DNA of 64,000 nt. It comes from UBA4810 sp002479215 (GTDB taxonomy: Bacteria; Desulfobacterota; Syntrophia; Syntrophales; Smithellaceae). The notes under the pieces are model-generated. The model was not told the origin of the DNA. It saw nothing but the letters and a program-made list of their open reading frames with translations, and made no database searches. The DNA lies in contig JBEKVB010000006.1 of the NCBI GenBank assembly GCA_049514435.1, positions 1-64,000 of the forward strand, written 5' to 3'. Positions within the stretch are counted from its first letter, which is position 1; every line of letters starts with the position of its first letter. Positions 52,619 to 61,927 of this stretch are shown here, piece after piece. Position numbers and translations under genes: made by a program.

Positions 52619-53422
52619 TTACTTGCCGGTGAAGGCGTATACAAATTCCGCAATCGCATTGCTGTACAAAGCGGGGTTTACCAACTCCAGATCGTTATGG
52701 AAGCCCCCTTTTATAGTGACCATTTTCTTGGAGGTTTGGAGCAATTCAAAAATCTGTTCGCCCATTGCCCAGGGCACCACTTCATCTTTATCACCATGAA
52801 TAATCAGAACCGGCGAAACTATTTCGGGAAGTTTTTTCAAATTGTTAAAGGCGTCTCCCGCAAGCATCGCCAGCGGACCAAATCCATGAGACCGGGCCAT
52901 TTCCTTGCCGCTGGTCATCGGTGTAACTAGAATAATGCCGGCCAATTTCTTTTTCATAGAAATGTTTAACGCCACAACCGTACCCAAAGACCTGCCGCAA
53001 ATAAAAATCTTATCTGGTGAATATCCCAGTGTTTCCATAACGTATTTTAAAGAAGCAACTCCATCTTCGTAAATTCCTTTTTCCGATGGTTTGCCGGTGC
53101 TCTTGCCATAGCCTCTGTAACCTACACCCAGGACATTTAGGCCGGTCTTGGCTAAATCTATCAGCTCCGGAATACGGTCATATATATTTCCCGCGTTCCC
53201 GTGAAAATAGATAACTATGTTTTTAGCTGAGCTATTGGAAACTAAAAAGCACTGCAAACGCACTTTATCTTCCGTGACTAGATAAATTTCTTTCACGCCG
53301 GCAGGTATATTTTCCACTGCCACGGATTTGGTAACCGTAGGAAAGAAGGCCATCCGATTTACAATTGCTTCACACCCGATTAAAAACATAAGACAAATAT
53401 AGATAACATATTTTATTTTCAT
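52619..53422 (-). CDS. Alpha/beta-hydrolase, predicted lipoprotein
   Basis: A 267-residue protein from ATG 53422, which places a lipoprotein signal (MKIKYVIYICLMFLIGC) at the N-terminus; a TTG 57 bases earlier is less likely. The hydrolase fold shows the oxyanion YFHGNAGNIYDRI, the nucleophile elbow ICGRSLGTVVAL, an Asp in IIHGDKDEVVPW and the catalytic His in GGFHNDLE. It resembles the BEM46/YfhR group. The substrate is unknown; membrane-tethered on the periplasmic side. Confidence 0.85.
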   Translation of the reverse strand: MKIKYVIYICLMFLIGCEAIVNRMAFFPTVTKSVAVENIPAGVKEIYLVTEDKVRLQCFLVSNSSAKNIVIYFHGNAGNIYDRIPELIDLAKTGLNVLGVGYRGYGKSTGKPSEKGIYEDGVASLKYVMETLGYSPDKIFICGRSLGTVVALNISMKKKLAGIILVTPMTSGKEMARSHGFGPLAMLAGDAFNNLKKLPEIVSPVLIIHGDKDEVVPWAMGEQIFELLQTSKKMVTIKGGFHNDLELVNPALYSNAIAEFVYAFTGK

Positions 53423-53485
53423 AGCCGGAATATCTTTACTAATTGTTTTTAAAAAAATATTAGCAAATTTCTTCCACAATTCCCA

Positions 53486-54235
53486 TCAGTGGTTGTTACC
53501 GTTTTTTTCTGTAATAACCTCGTCGTATTCAGGGATAACTATGCCCTGACCGACCATAATCTGATAAATTCTTTCCGATTGATCCTCCATGTATCTGGAC
53601 TCACTGTTTGGTTTGTAACGGCGGGGGTTGGGTAGAATTGAAGCCAGCCTTGACGCCTGGCGGGCTGTCAATTGGGAGGCATGTTTCCCGTAGTGCTTTT
53701 GCGCCGCCGCTTCAATGCCGAAAACTCCATCGCCCCATTCGACGACATTCAAATAAAGTTCGAGAATTCTTCTTTTGCTTAATTGATTTTCTATCCGCCA
53801 GGTAAGTATAGCTTCCTTGAGTTTTCTAATAGGGTCCTTATCCGGAGAAAGATATAAATTTTTCGCCAGTTGCTGGGAAATAGTGCTGCCGCCCGCTTGA
53901 ATTTTACCATTCTTGATATCTTTTTCCAGAGCTTTTTGCATTGCTTCAAAATCAAATCCGTCATGCGACCAGAACTTACGATCTTCCGAGATAATTACAG
54001 CTTTCATCACATAAGGAGATACTTCAGAAATTGGCACCCATATTTTCTTAATTTTTTTCTTTAACTTTTTTTGCTGCCAGGTTTTTTCCCTGTATTCCAT
54101 AAAAGCAGTTTTCTCGGGGTTGTGTTTTTTCAAATAAGCCACATTGGGATAAAAAAAATAGCGCCCTACATCAACGGCAAAAATAGCCGCGAAGAAAAAT
54201 AATGCTGCAAAAAGAACTTGTTTCCAAAGCTTCAT
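53486..54235 (-). CDS. mtgA: Monofunctional peptidoglycan glycosyltransferase
   Basis: About 249 residues from ATG 54235 (AAGG six bases upstream). One N-terminal membrane anchor is followed by the GT51 domain: ISEDRKFWSHDGFD with the catalytic Glu, GGSTISQQLAKNLYL, RKLKEAILTWRIE and KRRILELYLNVVEWGDGVFGIEAAAQKHYGK. There is no transpeptidase domain. It polymerises glycan strands from lipid II. Seven bases separate its stop from the longest frame of the hydrolase gene downstream. Confidence 0.94.
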   Translation of the reverse strand: MKLWKQVLFAALFFFAAIFAVDVGRYFFYPNVAYLKKHNPEKTAFMEYREKTWQQKKLKKKIKKIWVPISEVSPYVMKAVIISEDRKFWSHDGFDFEAMQKALEKDIKNGKIQAGGSTISQQLAKNLYLSPDKDPIRKLKEAILTWRIENQLSKRRILELYLNVVEWGDGVFGIEAAAQKHYGKHASQLTARQASRLASILPNPRRYKPNSESRYMEDQSERIYQIMVGQGIVIPEYDEVITEKNGNNH

Positions 54236-54330
54236 AATCATCCTTGCCGTAATTTTGATGAGCTTTCAATAAACTTTAAATTTTTGAGTGTCGTTTCCTA
54301 TACCCTTTTATCACAGATTGCAAAATAAAT

Positions 54331-54359
54331 TTGACAGATAATTTTATTTTTAGTATGTA
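54331..54359 (+). promoter_or_regulatory. Candidate promoter of the LysM-NlpC/P60 gene
   Basis: TTGACA at 54331-54336 and TATGTA at 54354-54359 with a 17-base spacer. The 5' leader would be about 145 bases; I see no recognised riboswitch in it. Confidence 0.5.
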
Positions 54360-54511
54360 ACAGTCCCCAAAAGTTAGAGGCACGTTGTCGGCAAATATTT
54401 TTCGTTCTCTTTGTAGTAAATTATCCTTTACATTCCGGCACTTATGAGTCACCTAGAGACATCTGTGTACCTTTAACAAATGGTAAGCCGCACGCTAAAA
54501 GGAGGTATTTA

Positions 54512-55441
54512 ATGAGAGAATGGCAGTTTTTTGTATTTTCCCTGTTTTTGTCATTGTGTTTTATCAACAGTTCATTGGCCAAAGAATACACAGTAAAAAC
54601 CGGTGACAATTTAAAAAGTATATCCAAAGAATCCGGCATCAGTGTAAATGAAATAAAAGAAGCCAATAACCTTACGAAAACCATACTTCAACCAAACCAG
54701 GTTTTAATCATTCCCGAAAAGAGTACTGCAGTTTATACTGCCGGGCCCAAACCGAAGGCTAAACGCGCTGTTTATTACACTGTCAAAAATGGAGATACCC
54801 TGTCTGCAATCACCCGAAAAACAGGAGTTCCCGTAAAACAAATAATGGCTCTTAACACTATTCACCCGAAAAGTTTACGCATTGGCCGGAAATTAGTTCT
54901 GGCAAAGTCAACCCAGCTTTCAGAAAATGAATCGATAGATGAAGATGGCGAAGATGTCGAAGATGATGAAAACGGCGGGAAAAAAGGTGATCTAGCCCAA
55001 TTGGAAAAGGAGCAACAAAAGCAGGAAGAGCTATTGGGAAAATGGCGCAACCCCGATGAAAGACAATTATTCGTTAAAGTGGCGACAGGCTTCTTGGGCG
55101 CACCATACAGATTAGGCGGTTCCAGCCTTAAAGGGATTGACTGTTCCGCTTTCGTTCGCAAGATTTATCAAATTTTCGATATAGATTTACCTCGTGACGC
55201 CCGCGCGCAATCCAAAGTCGGCATGAGCATCGACCGCGAGGAATTGGTGGAAGGCGATCTCGTTTTCTTCCGTACACGCAGACCGCTGGGACATGTGGGA
55301 ATTTACATCGGCAATAATGAATTTGTCCACGCATCCTCTATGAGGAAAGTCGTTCGCATTGACAGCATGGATACCCCCTATTTTCAAAAAAGATTTCAGC
55401 GCGCTGTCCGGATAAAAGGGCTGGATAATAAAGGGGTGTAA
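54512..55441 (+). CDS. Cell-wall hydrolase with two LysM and one NlpC/P60 domain
   Basis: A 309-residue exported protein. A signal peptide (LFLSLCFINSSLAK) is followed by two LysM modules (YTVKTGDNLKSISKESGIS near 25-70 and YYTVKNGDTLSAITRKTGV near 85-130), an acidic linker (DEDGEDVEDDEN) and an NlpC/P60 domain with catalytic Cys in GIDCSAFVRK, His in RPLGHVGIYIG and a third polar site at FVHAS. It cleaves peptide stems of peptidoglycan. AAAAGGAGG is a strong Shine-Dalgarno. Confidence 0.93.
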   Translation: MREWQFFVFSLFLSLCFINSSLAKEYTVKTGDNLKSISKESGISVNEIKEANNLTKTILQPNQVLIIPEKSTAVYTAGPKPKAKRAVYYTVKNGDTLSAITRKTGVPVKQIMALNTIHPKSLRIGRKLVLAKSTQLSENESIDEDGEDVEDDENGGKKGDLAQLEKEQQKQEELLGKWRNPDERQLFVKVATGFLGAPYRLGGSSLKGIDCSAFVRKIYQIFDIDLPRDARAQSKVGMSIDREELVEGDLVFFRTRRPLGHVGIYIGNNEFVHASSMRKVVRIDSMDTPYFQKRFQRAVRIKGLDNKGV

Positions 55442-55601
55442 TGCCGGGCCACCATAGTTTTATTTCTCTTCCGGAAGGTTTTTGCCAGTTGATTATCCAT
55501 CAGGTTTATTATATGAATTTATATCTATTAGTAGCTATTTGATTTGTTTACGGCTTCGTTTATATAGCGTGGCAATACCTAACAAATAAGGAGGAATTAT
55601 T

Positions 55602-56282
55602 ATGAAAAGAAAAATCTATTTTTTCACCGGCATTTTCATCATGGCCCTATTTTGCAGTGGCTGCGGGGTTTCGGAAGATAAATATATGAAGAAATCGGCG
55701 GAGGCCGACAATTTGAATAAGGAACTGGCCGCCCAACAAGAAAAAAATAAAGCTCTCTCCGATGAAAATACTGCTCTTAAAGAAAGCACCGCCAAATTAG
55801 AAAAAAAATCAAAGGAAGTCGAAGCAACAAGCAATACCTATAAAGATTTGCTCCAGGAGATGAAAGGTGAAATTGCGAAAGGGCAAATTACCATCACCGA
55901 ACTCAAAGGCAAGCTTACCATGGATGTCGTGGATAAAATCCTTTTTGATTCCGGTGAAGCGGCGGTAAAAGAAGAAGGCCTCGCGGTGCTGAAAAGAGTT
56001 GTGGATATCTTAAAAAACGTAAAGGATAAAAACATCCGCGTTGAAGGACACACGGACAATGTTCAGATAACAGGCAGACTGGCCAAAAAATATGCAACCA
56101 ACTGGGATCTCTCCTATGCGCGCGCCATTAACGTCACCAAATATCTGCAGCAGGAAGGCATTGATCCCAAGGTTCTTTCCGCGACAGCGTTCGGCGAATA
56201 TCAGCCTATAGCGGATAATTCGACTCCCGAAGGCCGGGCTAAAAACCGCCGTATCGCGATTATTCTCCTGCCCAAGGAATAA
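55602..56282 (+). CDS. OmpA-family outer-membrane lipoprotein
   Basis: A 226-residue protein with a lipoprotein-like signal (FIMALFCSGC), a coiled coil (about 30-105) and an OmpA C-terminal peptidoglycan-binding domain with ILFDSGEAAVK, VEGHTDNVQI, NWDLSYARAINVTKYL and AFGEYQPIADN...GRAKNRRI. It should link the outer membrane to the cell wall. AAGGAGG Shine-Dalgarno. The aconitase ATG follows three bases after its stop, though the genes are functionally unrelated. Confidence 0.92.
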   Translation: MKRKIYFFTGIFIMALFCSGCGVSEDKYMKKSAEADNLNKELAAQQEKNKALSDENTALKESTAKLEKKSKEVEATSNTYKDLLQEMKGEIAKGQITITELKGKLTMDVVDKILFDSGEAAVKEEGLAVLKRVVDILKNVKDKNIRVEGHTDNVQITGRLAKKYATNWDLSYARAINVTKYLQQEGIDPKVLSATAFGEYQPIADNSTPEGRAKNRRIAIILLPKE

Positions 56283-56285
56283 TTG

Positions 56286-58280
56286 ATGGGAAAAAATTTA
56301 GTTGAAAAAATTCTCACCGAGCATCTGATTTCCGGCAAGCTTATGCCCGGGGAAGAAATTGGCATTCGCATCGATCAAACTCTTACGCAGGATGCCACAG
56401 GAACCATGGCCTATCTGCAATTCGAAGCTATGAATGCGCCCAAAGTGAAAACCGAGTTGTCCGTAAGCTACATTGACCATAACACGATTCAAGTCGGTTT
56501 TGAAAACGCGGGAGACCATTGTTATTTGCAGAGTGTGGCCCAAAAATTCGGCATTGTTCTTTCCCGTGCGGGAAACGGCATTTGCCACCAAGTCCATTTA
56601 GAAAGATTCGGCAAACCCGCAAAAACGCTTATCGGCTCGGATAGCCACACTCCTACCTGCGGCGCGTTAGGCATGATTGCCATCGGCGCGGGAGGTCTTG
56701 ATGTCGCGTTAGCTATGGCCGGTGAACCGTTTTACCTGGTTTGTCCAAAGGTCATTAAAATCAATCTCACAGGCAAGCTTAAGCCCTGGGTTTCCGCCAA
56801 AGATGTTATCCTTAAAGTGCTGGAAGTTTTCACCACTAAAGGAAACGTCGGTATAGTATTCGAGTATGGCGGAAAAGGCGCCGCTACTCTTACAGTTCCT
56901 GAGCGCGCCACGATAACCAATATGGGAGCGGAATGCGGTGTGACGACTTCCATTTTTCCCAGCGATGAAATGACGCGACAATTCCTTAGCTCTCAACAAC
57001 GCAAAAAAGATTTCACGAAACTTAAAGCCGATGAAGACGCGACTTACGCCAAAGTAGTTGATATTGACTTATCCAAGATTGAACCACTAACGGCCAGACC
57101 CCACAGCCCGGATAATATCGGCACGGTCAAGAGCATGAAAAAAATTGCCGTGGATCAAGTATGTCTGGGAAGCTGCACCAATTCTTCCTACAAAGACTTA
57201 GTGACAGTGGCTAAAATATTAAAGGGCAAAGTGGTGCATCCCGACGTTAGTTTTATTTTAGCACCGGGCTCGAGGCAGGTATTGGAAAATATCGCCCATA
57301 ATGGTTACCTTGCCGACTTAATCGCCTCCGGAGCGCGAATTATGGAAAACGCCTGTGGCTTTTGTATCGGCAACAGCCAGAGCCCCCAATCCGGCGCCGT
57401 ATCGCTACGCACCTCCAACCGCAATTTCCTGGGGCGCTCGGGAACTATGGATGCCGCTGTTTATCTGGTAAGTCCGGAAACCGCCGCGGCCGCGCTAATC
57501 ACGGGAAAATTTACCGATCCGCGTGACTTAAAAACCCCTTATCCCAAAGTTAAAATACCGGAAAAGTTTTTAATTGACGACTCCATGATTGTCTGGCCAT
57601 CAACTAATACCAAGCCACATTCAAAAAGAAATCGAGGCGGCGGGGAAGAGGCGGCTCGGTATGCCGGAGAAATTTATCGCGGTCCGAATATTGGCTCTCC
57701 GCCCAAAAATTCAGCGCTTACAGAAATTATTCAAGCTCAAGTCACGATAAAAGTAGGCGATAAAATTACAACCGATCACATTATCCCCGCCGGTGCGCGG
57801 ATGAAATACCGCTCGAACATTCCTAAGTATTCCGAGTTTGTCTTTGAAAATGTGGATGCCGGCTTTGCGAAACGTGCTAATAAAATAAAGGAAGCAGGAA
57901 AGCAAAACATCATCGTAGCCGGTTTATCTTACGGGCAGGGCTCTTCACGTGAGCATGCCGCTTTATGCCCCATGTATCTGGGCGTGCGCGCGGTAATTGC
58001 CAAATCTCTGGAAAGAATTCATGCCGCCAATCTTATCAACTTCGGCATCTTGCCTTTGACTTTCGTCAATGAGGCCGACTATGACAAAATCGATCAACAA
58101 GATGAATTGGAAATTGCCGACGCCAGAAAAATAATTGCTTCAGGCGGCGATCTTCTGGTACAAAACAAAACCAAGGGCATTTCTTTTTATGTTTCTTGCG
58201 TATTATCCGTAAGACAAAGACAAATAATCCTGGCCGGCGGTGCGCTCAATATCCACGCCGCAAAATCAAAGGACAAATAA
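56286..58280 (+). CDS. Aconitate hydratase
   Basis: A 664-residue aconitase from ATG 56286. Cluster cysteines are in LGSCTNSSYKDL and ACGFCIGNSQSPQSG; substrate residues are in GSDSHTPTCGALGM and the swivel-domain GLSYGQGSSREHAAL. The length and layout match the shorter bacterial/archaeal aconitase type rather than AcnA of E. coli (about 890). It interconverts citrate and isocitrate. Isocitrate dehydrogenase follows 23 bases later. Confidence 0.94.
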   Translation: MGKNLVEKILTEHLISGKLMPGEEIGIRIDQTLTQDATGTMAYLQFEAMNAPKVKTELSVSYIDHNTIQVGFENAGDHCYLQSVAQKFGIVLSRAGNGICHQVHLERFGKPAKTLIGSDSHTPTCGALGMIAIGAGGLDVALAMAGEPFYLVCPKVIKINLTGKLKPWVSAKDVILKVLEVFTTKGNVGIVFEYGGKGAATLTVPERATITNMGAECGVTTSIFPSDEMTRQFLSSQQRKKDFTKLKADEDATYAKVVDIDLSKIEPLTARPHSPDNIGTVKSMKKIAVDQVCLGSCTNSSYKDLVTVAKILKGKVVHPDVSFILAPGSRQVLENIAHNGYLADLIASGARIMENACGFCIGNSQSPQSGAVSLRTSNRNFLGRSGTMDAAVYLVSPETAAAALITGKFTDPRDLKTPYPKVKIPEKFLIDDSMIVWPSTNTKPHSKRNRGGGEEAARYAGEIYRGPNIGSPPKNSALTEIIQAQVTIKVGDKITTDHIIPAGARMKYRSNIPKYSEFVFENVDAGFAKRANKIKEAGKQNIIVAGLSYGQGSSREHAALCPMYLGVRAVIAKSLERIHAANLINFGILPLTFVNEADYDKIDQQDELEIADARKIIASGGDLLVQNKTKGISFYVSCVLSVRQRQIILAGGALNIHAAKSKDK

Positions 58281-58303
58281 ATTTACCGGAGCAACTTCTA
58301 TTT

Positions 58304-59527
58304 ATGGCGAAAAAGATCAAAGTTAAAACTACTATCGTTGAAATGGACGGCGATGAAATGACCCGCGTCATGTGGGAAATAGTTAAAAACAAGCTTCTCT
58401 TCCCCTATCTGGATATGAATATTGATTATTACGATTTGCACATCAAGCATCGTGATGATACCGATGACAGAGTTACTGTTGATGCCGCCCGCGCGATTAT
58501 GAAATACGGCGTGGGCGTTAAATGCGCAACCATCACTCCCAACAAAGACCGGGTAAAAGAATACAGTTTGAAAACAGCGTGGAAAAGCCCCAACGGTACT
58601 ATTCGCGCCATACTCGACGGCACGGTTTTCAGAAAACCGATTTTAGTCAATAATATCAAACCTACTGTTTCTTCATGGAAAAAACCAATAACCATAGGCC
58701 GACACGCTTATGGTGATGTTTATAATAATTTTGAAATGACGATTCCGGAGGCGGGAAAACTAGAAATTGTTTTTACTCCCAAGGGCAGCGGTAAACCTAA
58801 AAGCACCATGGTTAAAGATTTCCCCTCAAGTGGCATTATCCAGGTCAACCATAACCTTGACCAATCTATTTTGAGTTTTGCCCAAGCTTGTTTTACTTAC
58901 GCTTTGAGTGAAAAAATTGATTTGTGGTTTTCAACCAAAGATACTATTTCCAAGATATATGATGCCGGCTTTCGCGAAATCTTCAATCGGGAATTTGAGC
59001 GAAACTGGAAAGAAAAATTTAAAAAGGCGAGAATTGAATACTTCTTTACCCTGATTGACGATGCCGTGGCGCGCATTATGAAAAGCGAAGGCGGTATGCT
59101 TTGGGCGCTGAAAAATTACGACGGCGATGTCCTGTCGGATATGATCGCTTCCGCCTGCGGATCCCTGGCTATGATGACATCCGTATTAGTTTCACCTAAC
59201 GGCTGGTTTGAATTTGAAGCGGCGCACGGCACCGTGCAAAAGCACTACTACAAACATTTAAAGGGCGAAGAAACTTCCAGCAATTCGATGGCGCTGATTT
59301 TTGCCTGGACGGGCGGGCTGCGCAAACGCGGAGAGTTAGACGGAACTCCAGAAGTAATAAAGTTTGCCGAAAAACTCGAGGAAGCGGCCATCACTACGGT
59401 CGAGAACGGCACGATGACAGGTGACTTGCTCGCACTTGCCGAAAAAAAAGCTTCCAACAAAAAAGTGAATACGGAAGGCTTTATTGATGCCATAGCAGCC
59501 ACCCTGCAGAAAAGATTCAATGGTTAA
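58304..59527 (+). CDS. icd: NADP-dependent isocitrate dehydrogenase (eukaryote-like type)
   Basis: A 407-residue enzyme from ATG 58304, where MAKKIKVKTTIVEMDGDEM begins; the longer frame overlaps aconitase and is not used. VEMDGDEMTRVMW, ITPNKDRVKEY, WKSPNGTIRAILDGTVFR, the substrate/metal region LIDDAVARIMKSEGG and FEAAHGTVQKHYYKH place it in the homodimeric subfamily II, like the animal enzymes. It makes 2-oxoglutarate and NADPH. Directly downstream of aconitase, so the pair serves the oxidative branch to glutamate. Confidence 0.95.
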   Translation: MAKKIKVKTTIVEMDGDEMTRVMWEIVKNKLLFPYLDMNIDYYDLHIKHRDDTDDRVTVDAARAIMKYGVGVKCATITPNKDRVKEYSLKTAWKSPNGTIRAILDGTVFRKPILVNNIKPTVSSWKKPITIGRHAYGDVYNNFEMTIPEAGKLEIVFTPKGSGKPKSTMVKDFPSSGIIQVNHNLDQSILSFAQACFTYALSEKIDLWFSTKDTISKIYDAGFREIFNREFERNWKEKFKKARIEYFFTLIDDAVARIMKSEGGMLWALKNYDGDVLSDMIASACGSLAMMTSVLVSPNGWFEFEAAHGTVQKHYYKHLKGEETSSNSMALIFAWTGGLRKRGELDGTPEVIKFAEKLEEAAITTVENGTMTGDLLALAEKKASNKKVNTEGFIDAIAATLQKRFNG

Positions 59528-60569
59528 AAGCGCTGAAAATCCACTGCCCAGTTTACTGGATTTCACTCTGGAGGAAATGGAGGCATTTATTTCCTCTCTG
59601 GGTAAGGAAAAATTCCGCGCGCGGCAAATAATGAAATGGCTGTATCAGAAAGGTAGCACTTCTTTTGCCGATATGACCACGCTTTCGCACGCTTTCCGCG
59701 ATAAGCTTGCCGCAATAGCCCGTATCCGACGCCCGCAAATCGTTAAAATTCAAAAATCAAAGGACGGAACGAAAAAAGCGCTCTTGCGTCTGGAAGACGG
59801 GCTTCTTATCGAAAGTGTTTTAATTCCCGGCAAAAGCCATTGGACAATTTGCCTATCCACTCAGGCCGGCTGTGCCATGGGTTGTGAATTTTGTCTGACC
59901 GCACGCCAGGGTTTCAAACGAAATTTATCCCCATCGGAAATTGCGGGACAAATCATTTCCCTGCGGCAGGAAACACCGGAAGGCACCGACATCAAGAATA
60001 TCGTAATGATGGGTATGGGTGAACCGCTGGCCAATTATAAAAATACACTCCAGGCGATAAATATTCTTACCTGCGATTTCGGCCTGGGTATTTCCAACCG
60101 CAAAATCACGGTTTCTACCTGCGGGCTGGCCCCGCAAATAATTCAGTTGGGAAAGGATATTTGCATTAATCTCGCCGTATCGCTTAACGCACCCGACGAT
60201 GCAACCAGAAACAAGCTCATGCCGGTCAATAAAAAATATCCGCTGGAAGTCCTGCTGGATGCTTGCAGGCAATATCCTATGCCCGGCCGGAGGTTGCTTA
60301 CTTTTGAATATATTTTAATTGCCGGCGTTAACTCTTCCCTGCGCGATGCCGAGAAATTAGCCAATTTACTTCAGGGCCTGCGCTGTAAACTGAACTTGAT
60401 TGTCTTTAACGAAATTCCCGGATCGCCTTTTAAATCGCCGCCGCCAGAGGAAGTGGAAGCTTTCCAGCAGATGCTGATAAAAAAACACTATACGGCCATG
60501 ATTCGCGTAAGCCGCGGCAGTGACATTCTCGCCGCCTGCGGGCAATTAAGCGGTGCAGCAAATATGTGA
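59520..60569 (+). CDS. rlmN: 23S rRNA (adenine2503-C2)-methyltransferase RlmN
   Basis: A 349-residue radical SAM enzyme. The cluster motif is CAMGCEFCLTA (CxxxCxxC), with MGMGEPLANY, STCGLAPQI and a C-terminal catalytic Cys in ILAACGQL; the partner Cys is in the same region. It methylates A2503 of 23S rRNA and A37 of some tRNAs. Its ATG lies within the icd gene, overlapping by eight bases. Confidence 0.95.
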   Translation: MVKSAENPLPSLLDFTLEEMEAFISSLGKEKFRARQIMKWLYQKGSTSFADMTTLSHAFRDKLAAIARIRRPQIVKIQKSKDGTKKALLRLEDGLLIESVLIPGKSHWTICLSTQAGCAMGCEFCLTARQGFKRNLSPSEIAGQIISLRQETPEGTDIKNIVMMGMGEPLANYKNTLQAINILTCDFGLGISNRKITVSTCGLAPQIIQLGKDICINLAVSLNAPDDATRNKLMPVNKKYPLEVLLDACRQYPMPGRRLLTFEYILIAGVNSSLRDAEKLANLLQGLRCKLNLIVFNEIPGSPFKSPPPEEVEAFQQMLIKKHYTAMIRVSRGSDILAACGQLSGAANM

Positions 60570-60693
60570 TTATCGGTTTCCTTGGTCTGGATTATCTTAT
60601 TTCTTTTCTTTTTCCCCTTTAGAGAGTAAAGTTTTGATTAGTAGTGAACGGCAGTTGATATTGTTTAATGCCTGAGGGAATTTGCCAATAGCT

Positions 60694-61377
60694 ATGAGCA
60701 ACAGACGCAACATTCTTATAATAATGCTAGTATTTTTAATTTTGCTTCTCATCCTGGGAACTAAATTATTTATTGCTTATAAATTATATGATCTGATTGC
60801 CTACAATACGGAAAAACTGATTAATTTCATCGATGCCTTTCATCCTTATGATGATTTTGTTTTCATCGCTATTCAAATTATTCAGGTATTGCTGGCAGGA
60901 GCGATACCGGCAGAAATATCCGGATTTATTGGCGGCTATCTTTACGGACCAATAGTGGGAACAATTTATTCCACGATAGGGTTGAGCATTGGTTCATGGT
61001 TAGCCTTCATTTTATCCAGACGCTTCGGCTTGCCGTTTGTCAAAAAAGTGGTGGCATCCGCAATTATAGAAAAGTATGATAATTTCATGACAGAGAGTGG
61101 TTCTTTGGTATCTTTCATTCTTTTTTTAATTCCCGGTTTTCCCAAAGCTGCCCTTTGTTATATTATCGGGTTAAGCCAAATGAATGTGTGGATATTTATA
61201 GTTGTTTCAACTTGCGGGAGGTTATTCGGTACTATTTTACTTTCACTAAGCGGGAGTTTGCTCCGGACTATGCACATTGTGATGCTTTCGAGCATACTGG
61301 TGACTATATCAATTATTTATTTATTTGCCTACTTGTATCGCAAAAGACTGATGAAAATGCCGAAAAAAGTAAAATGA
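60694..61377 (+). CDS. TVP38/TMEM64 (DedA-like, SNARE-associated) membrane protein
   Basis: About 227 residues with six hydrophobic segments. The family core is visible: IIQVLLAGAIPAEISGFIGGYLYG, TIGLSIGSWLAFILSRRFG and FLIPGFPKAALCYIIGLSQM. Homologues are implicated in lipid scrambling and envelope homeostasis. The start is ATG 60694, with TTG 60682 as an alternative; GAGGG lies upstream of both at non-ideal spacing. Last plus-strand gene before the decayed region. Confidence 0.88.
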   Translation: MSNRRNILIIMLVFLILLLILGTKLFIAYKLYDLIAYNTEKLINFIDAFHPYDDFVFIAIQIIQVLLAGAIPAEISGFIGGYLYGPIVGTIYSTIGLSIGSWLAFILSRRFGLPFVKKVVASAIIEKYDNFMTESGSLVSFILFLIPGFPKAALCYIIGLSQMNVWIFIVVSTCGRLFGTILLSLSGSLLRTMHIVMLSSILVTISIIYLFAYLYRKRLMKMPKKVK

Positions 61378-61449
61378 CGTAAAGAAAGAAAATTAGTTTC
61401 AATTTGCAGAATCGGGTATTTGTTGTAAACAAAAACGAAAGGAACTTTT

Positions 61450-61575
61450 TCAGCTGCTGCGCTTTTTCAAAGGAAATTTGTTATCTTTTTTTGACCGCTG
61501 ACGCGGATTATATTTTTTTTCGCGCAAGAGCCGCGAAATATCTTTTTGTCTGCGGGTAACTCTTTGGCCAGCCAT
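61450..61575 (-). CDS. Small, very basic 41-residue protein
   Basis: ATG 61575 follows AGGGGGGATATGTT. The product opens MAGQRVTRRQKDISRLLREK, is more than one third Lys/Arg and ends KKRSS. I do not recognise it. The clear Shine-Dalgarno and amino-acid bias suggest a real small nucleic-acid-binding or ribosome-associated protein, but a chance frame cannot be excluded. Confidence 0.4.
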   Translation of the reverse strand: MAGQRVTRRQKDISRLLREKKYNPRQRSKKDNKFPLKKRSS

Positions 61576-61596
61576 AACATATCCCCCCTGTTTAAT

Positions 61597-61839
61597 CTAG
61601 ACGCTCTCTTCTTCTAAAGGGAAAGTAAATACCCTTAAACAAGCGCGAGGATGTTCAACCTTTAATTTTCTCACCAATTCACAAAGCACGTTAATTTTCT
61701 CATCGTGTACAGCTAAAAGTAAAGCGTTATTTTTCCCCGGCCAATAATGGGTGCCCAGCTTCGGCGCAGATTCCTCGCCTTCGCCTATTAAGCCGATCAT
61801 TTTTGTGTAAGCTTTGAATCCGGCTTTTTTAAGAGGAAG
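61597..61839 (-). pseudogene. Truncated PII-like (PG0541-type) efflux-associated protein
   Basis: The frame from ATG 61800 (67 residues: GEGEESAPKLGTHYWPGKNN, then ALLLAVHDEKINVLCELVRKL and CLRVFTFPLEEE) matches the C-terminal two thirds of small PII-like proteins that accompany RND and metal efflux genes. Upstream the frame continues in family style (LKKAGFKAYTK) but no start codon or N-terminal strand is found before a stop. The N-terminus was lost, next to the promoter region of the tetR remnant. Confidence 0.55.
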
Positions 61840-61864
61840 GCATCTTCTCCCGGGCAGAATTCGC

Positions 61865-61903
61865 TTGACAAAGGGCGCCCTTTTGAATATCGATTCGATT
61901 CAA
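61865..61903 (+). promoter_or_regulatory. Promoter with palindromic operators upstream of the tetR remnant
   Basis: TTGACA at 61865-61870 and TATCGA at 61888-61893 (17-base spacer). The spacer begins with a perfect 14-base palindrome, AAAGGGCGCCCTTT (61870-61883), and an inverted repeat TTGAAT-N9-ATTCAA follows at 61883-61903. Both suit binding of a TetR-type dimer. Confidence 0.5.
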
Positions 61904-61927
61904 TGAAATGAATGATCCCATAAAACT

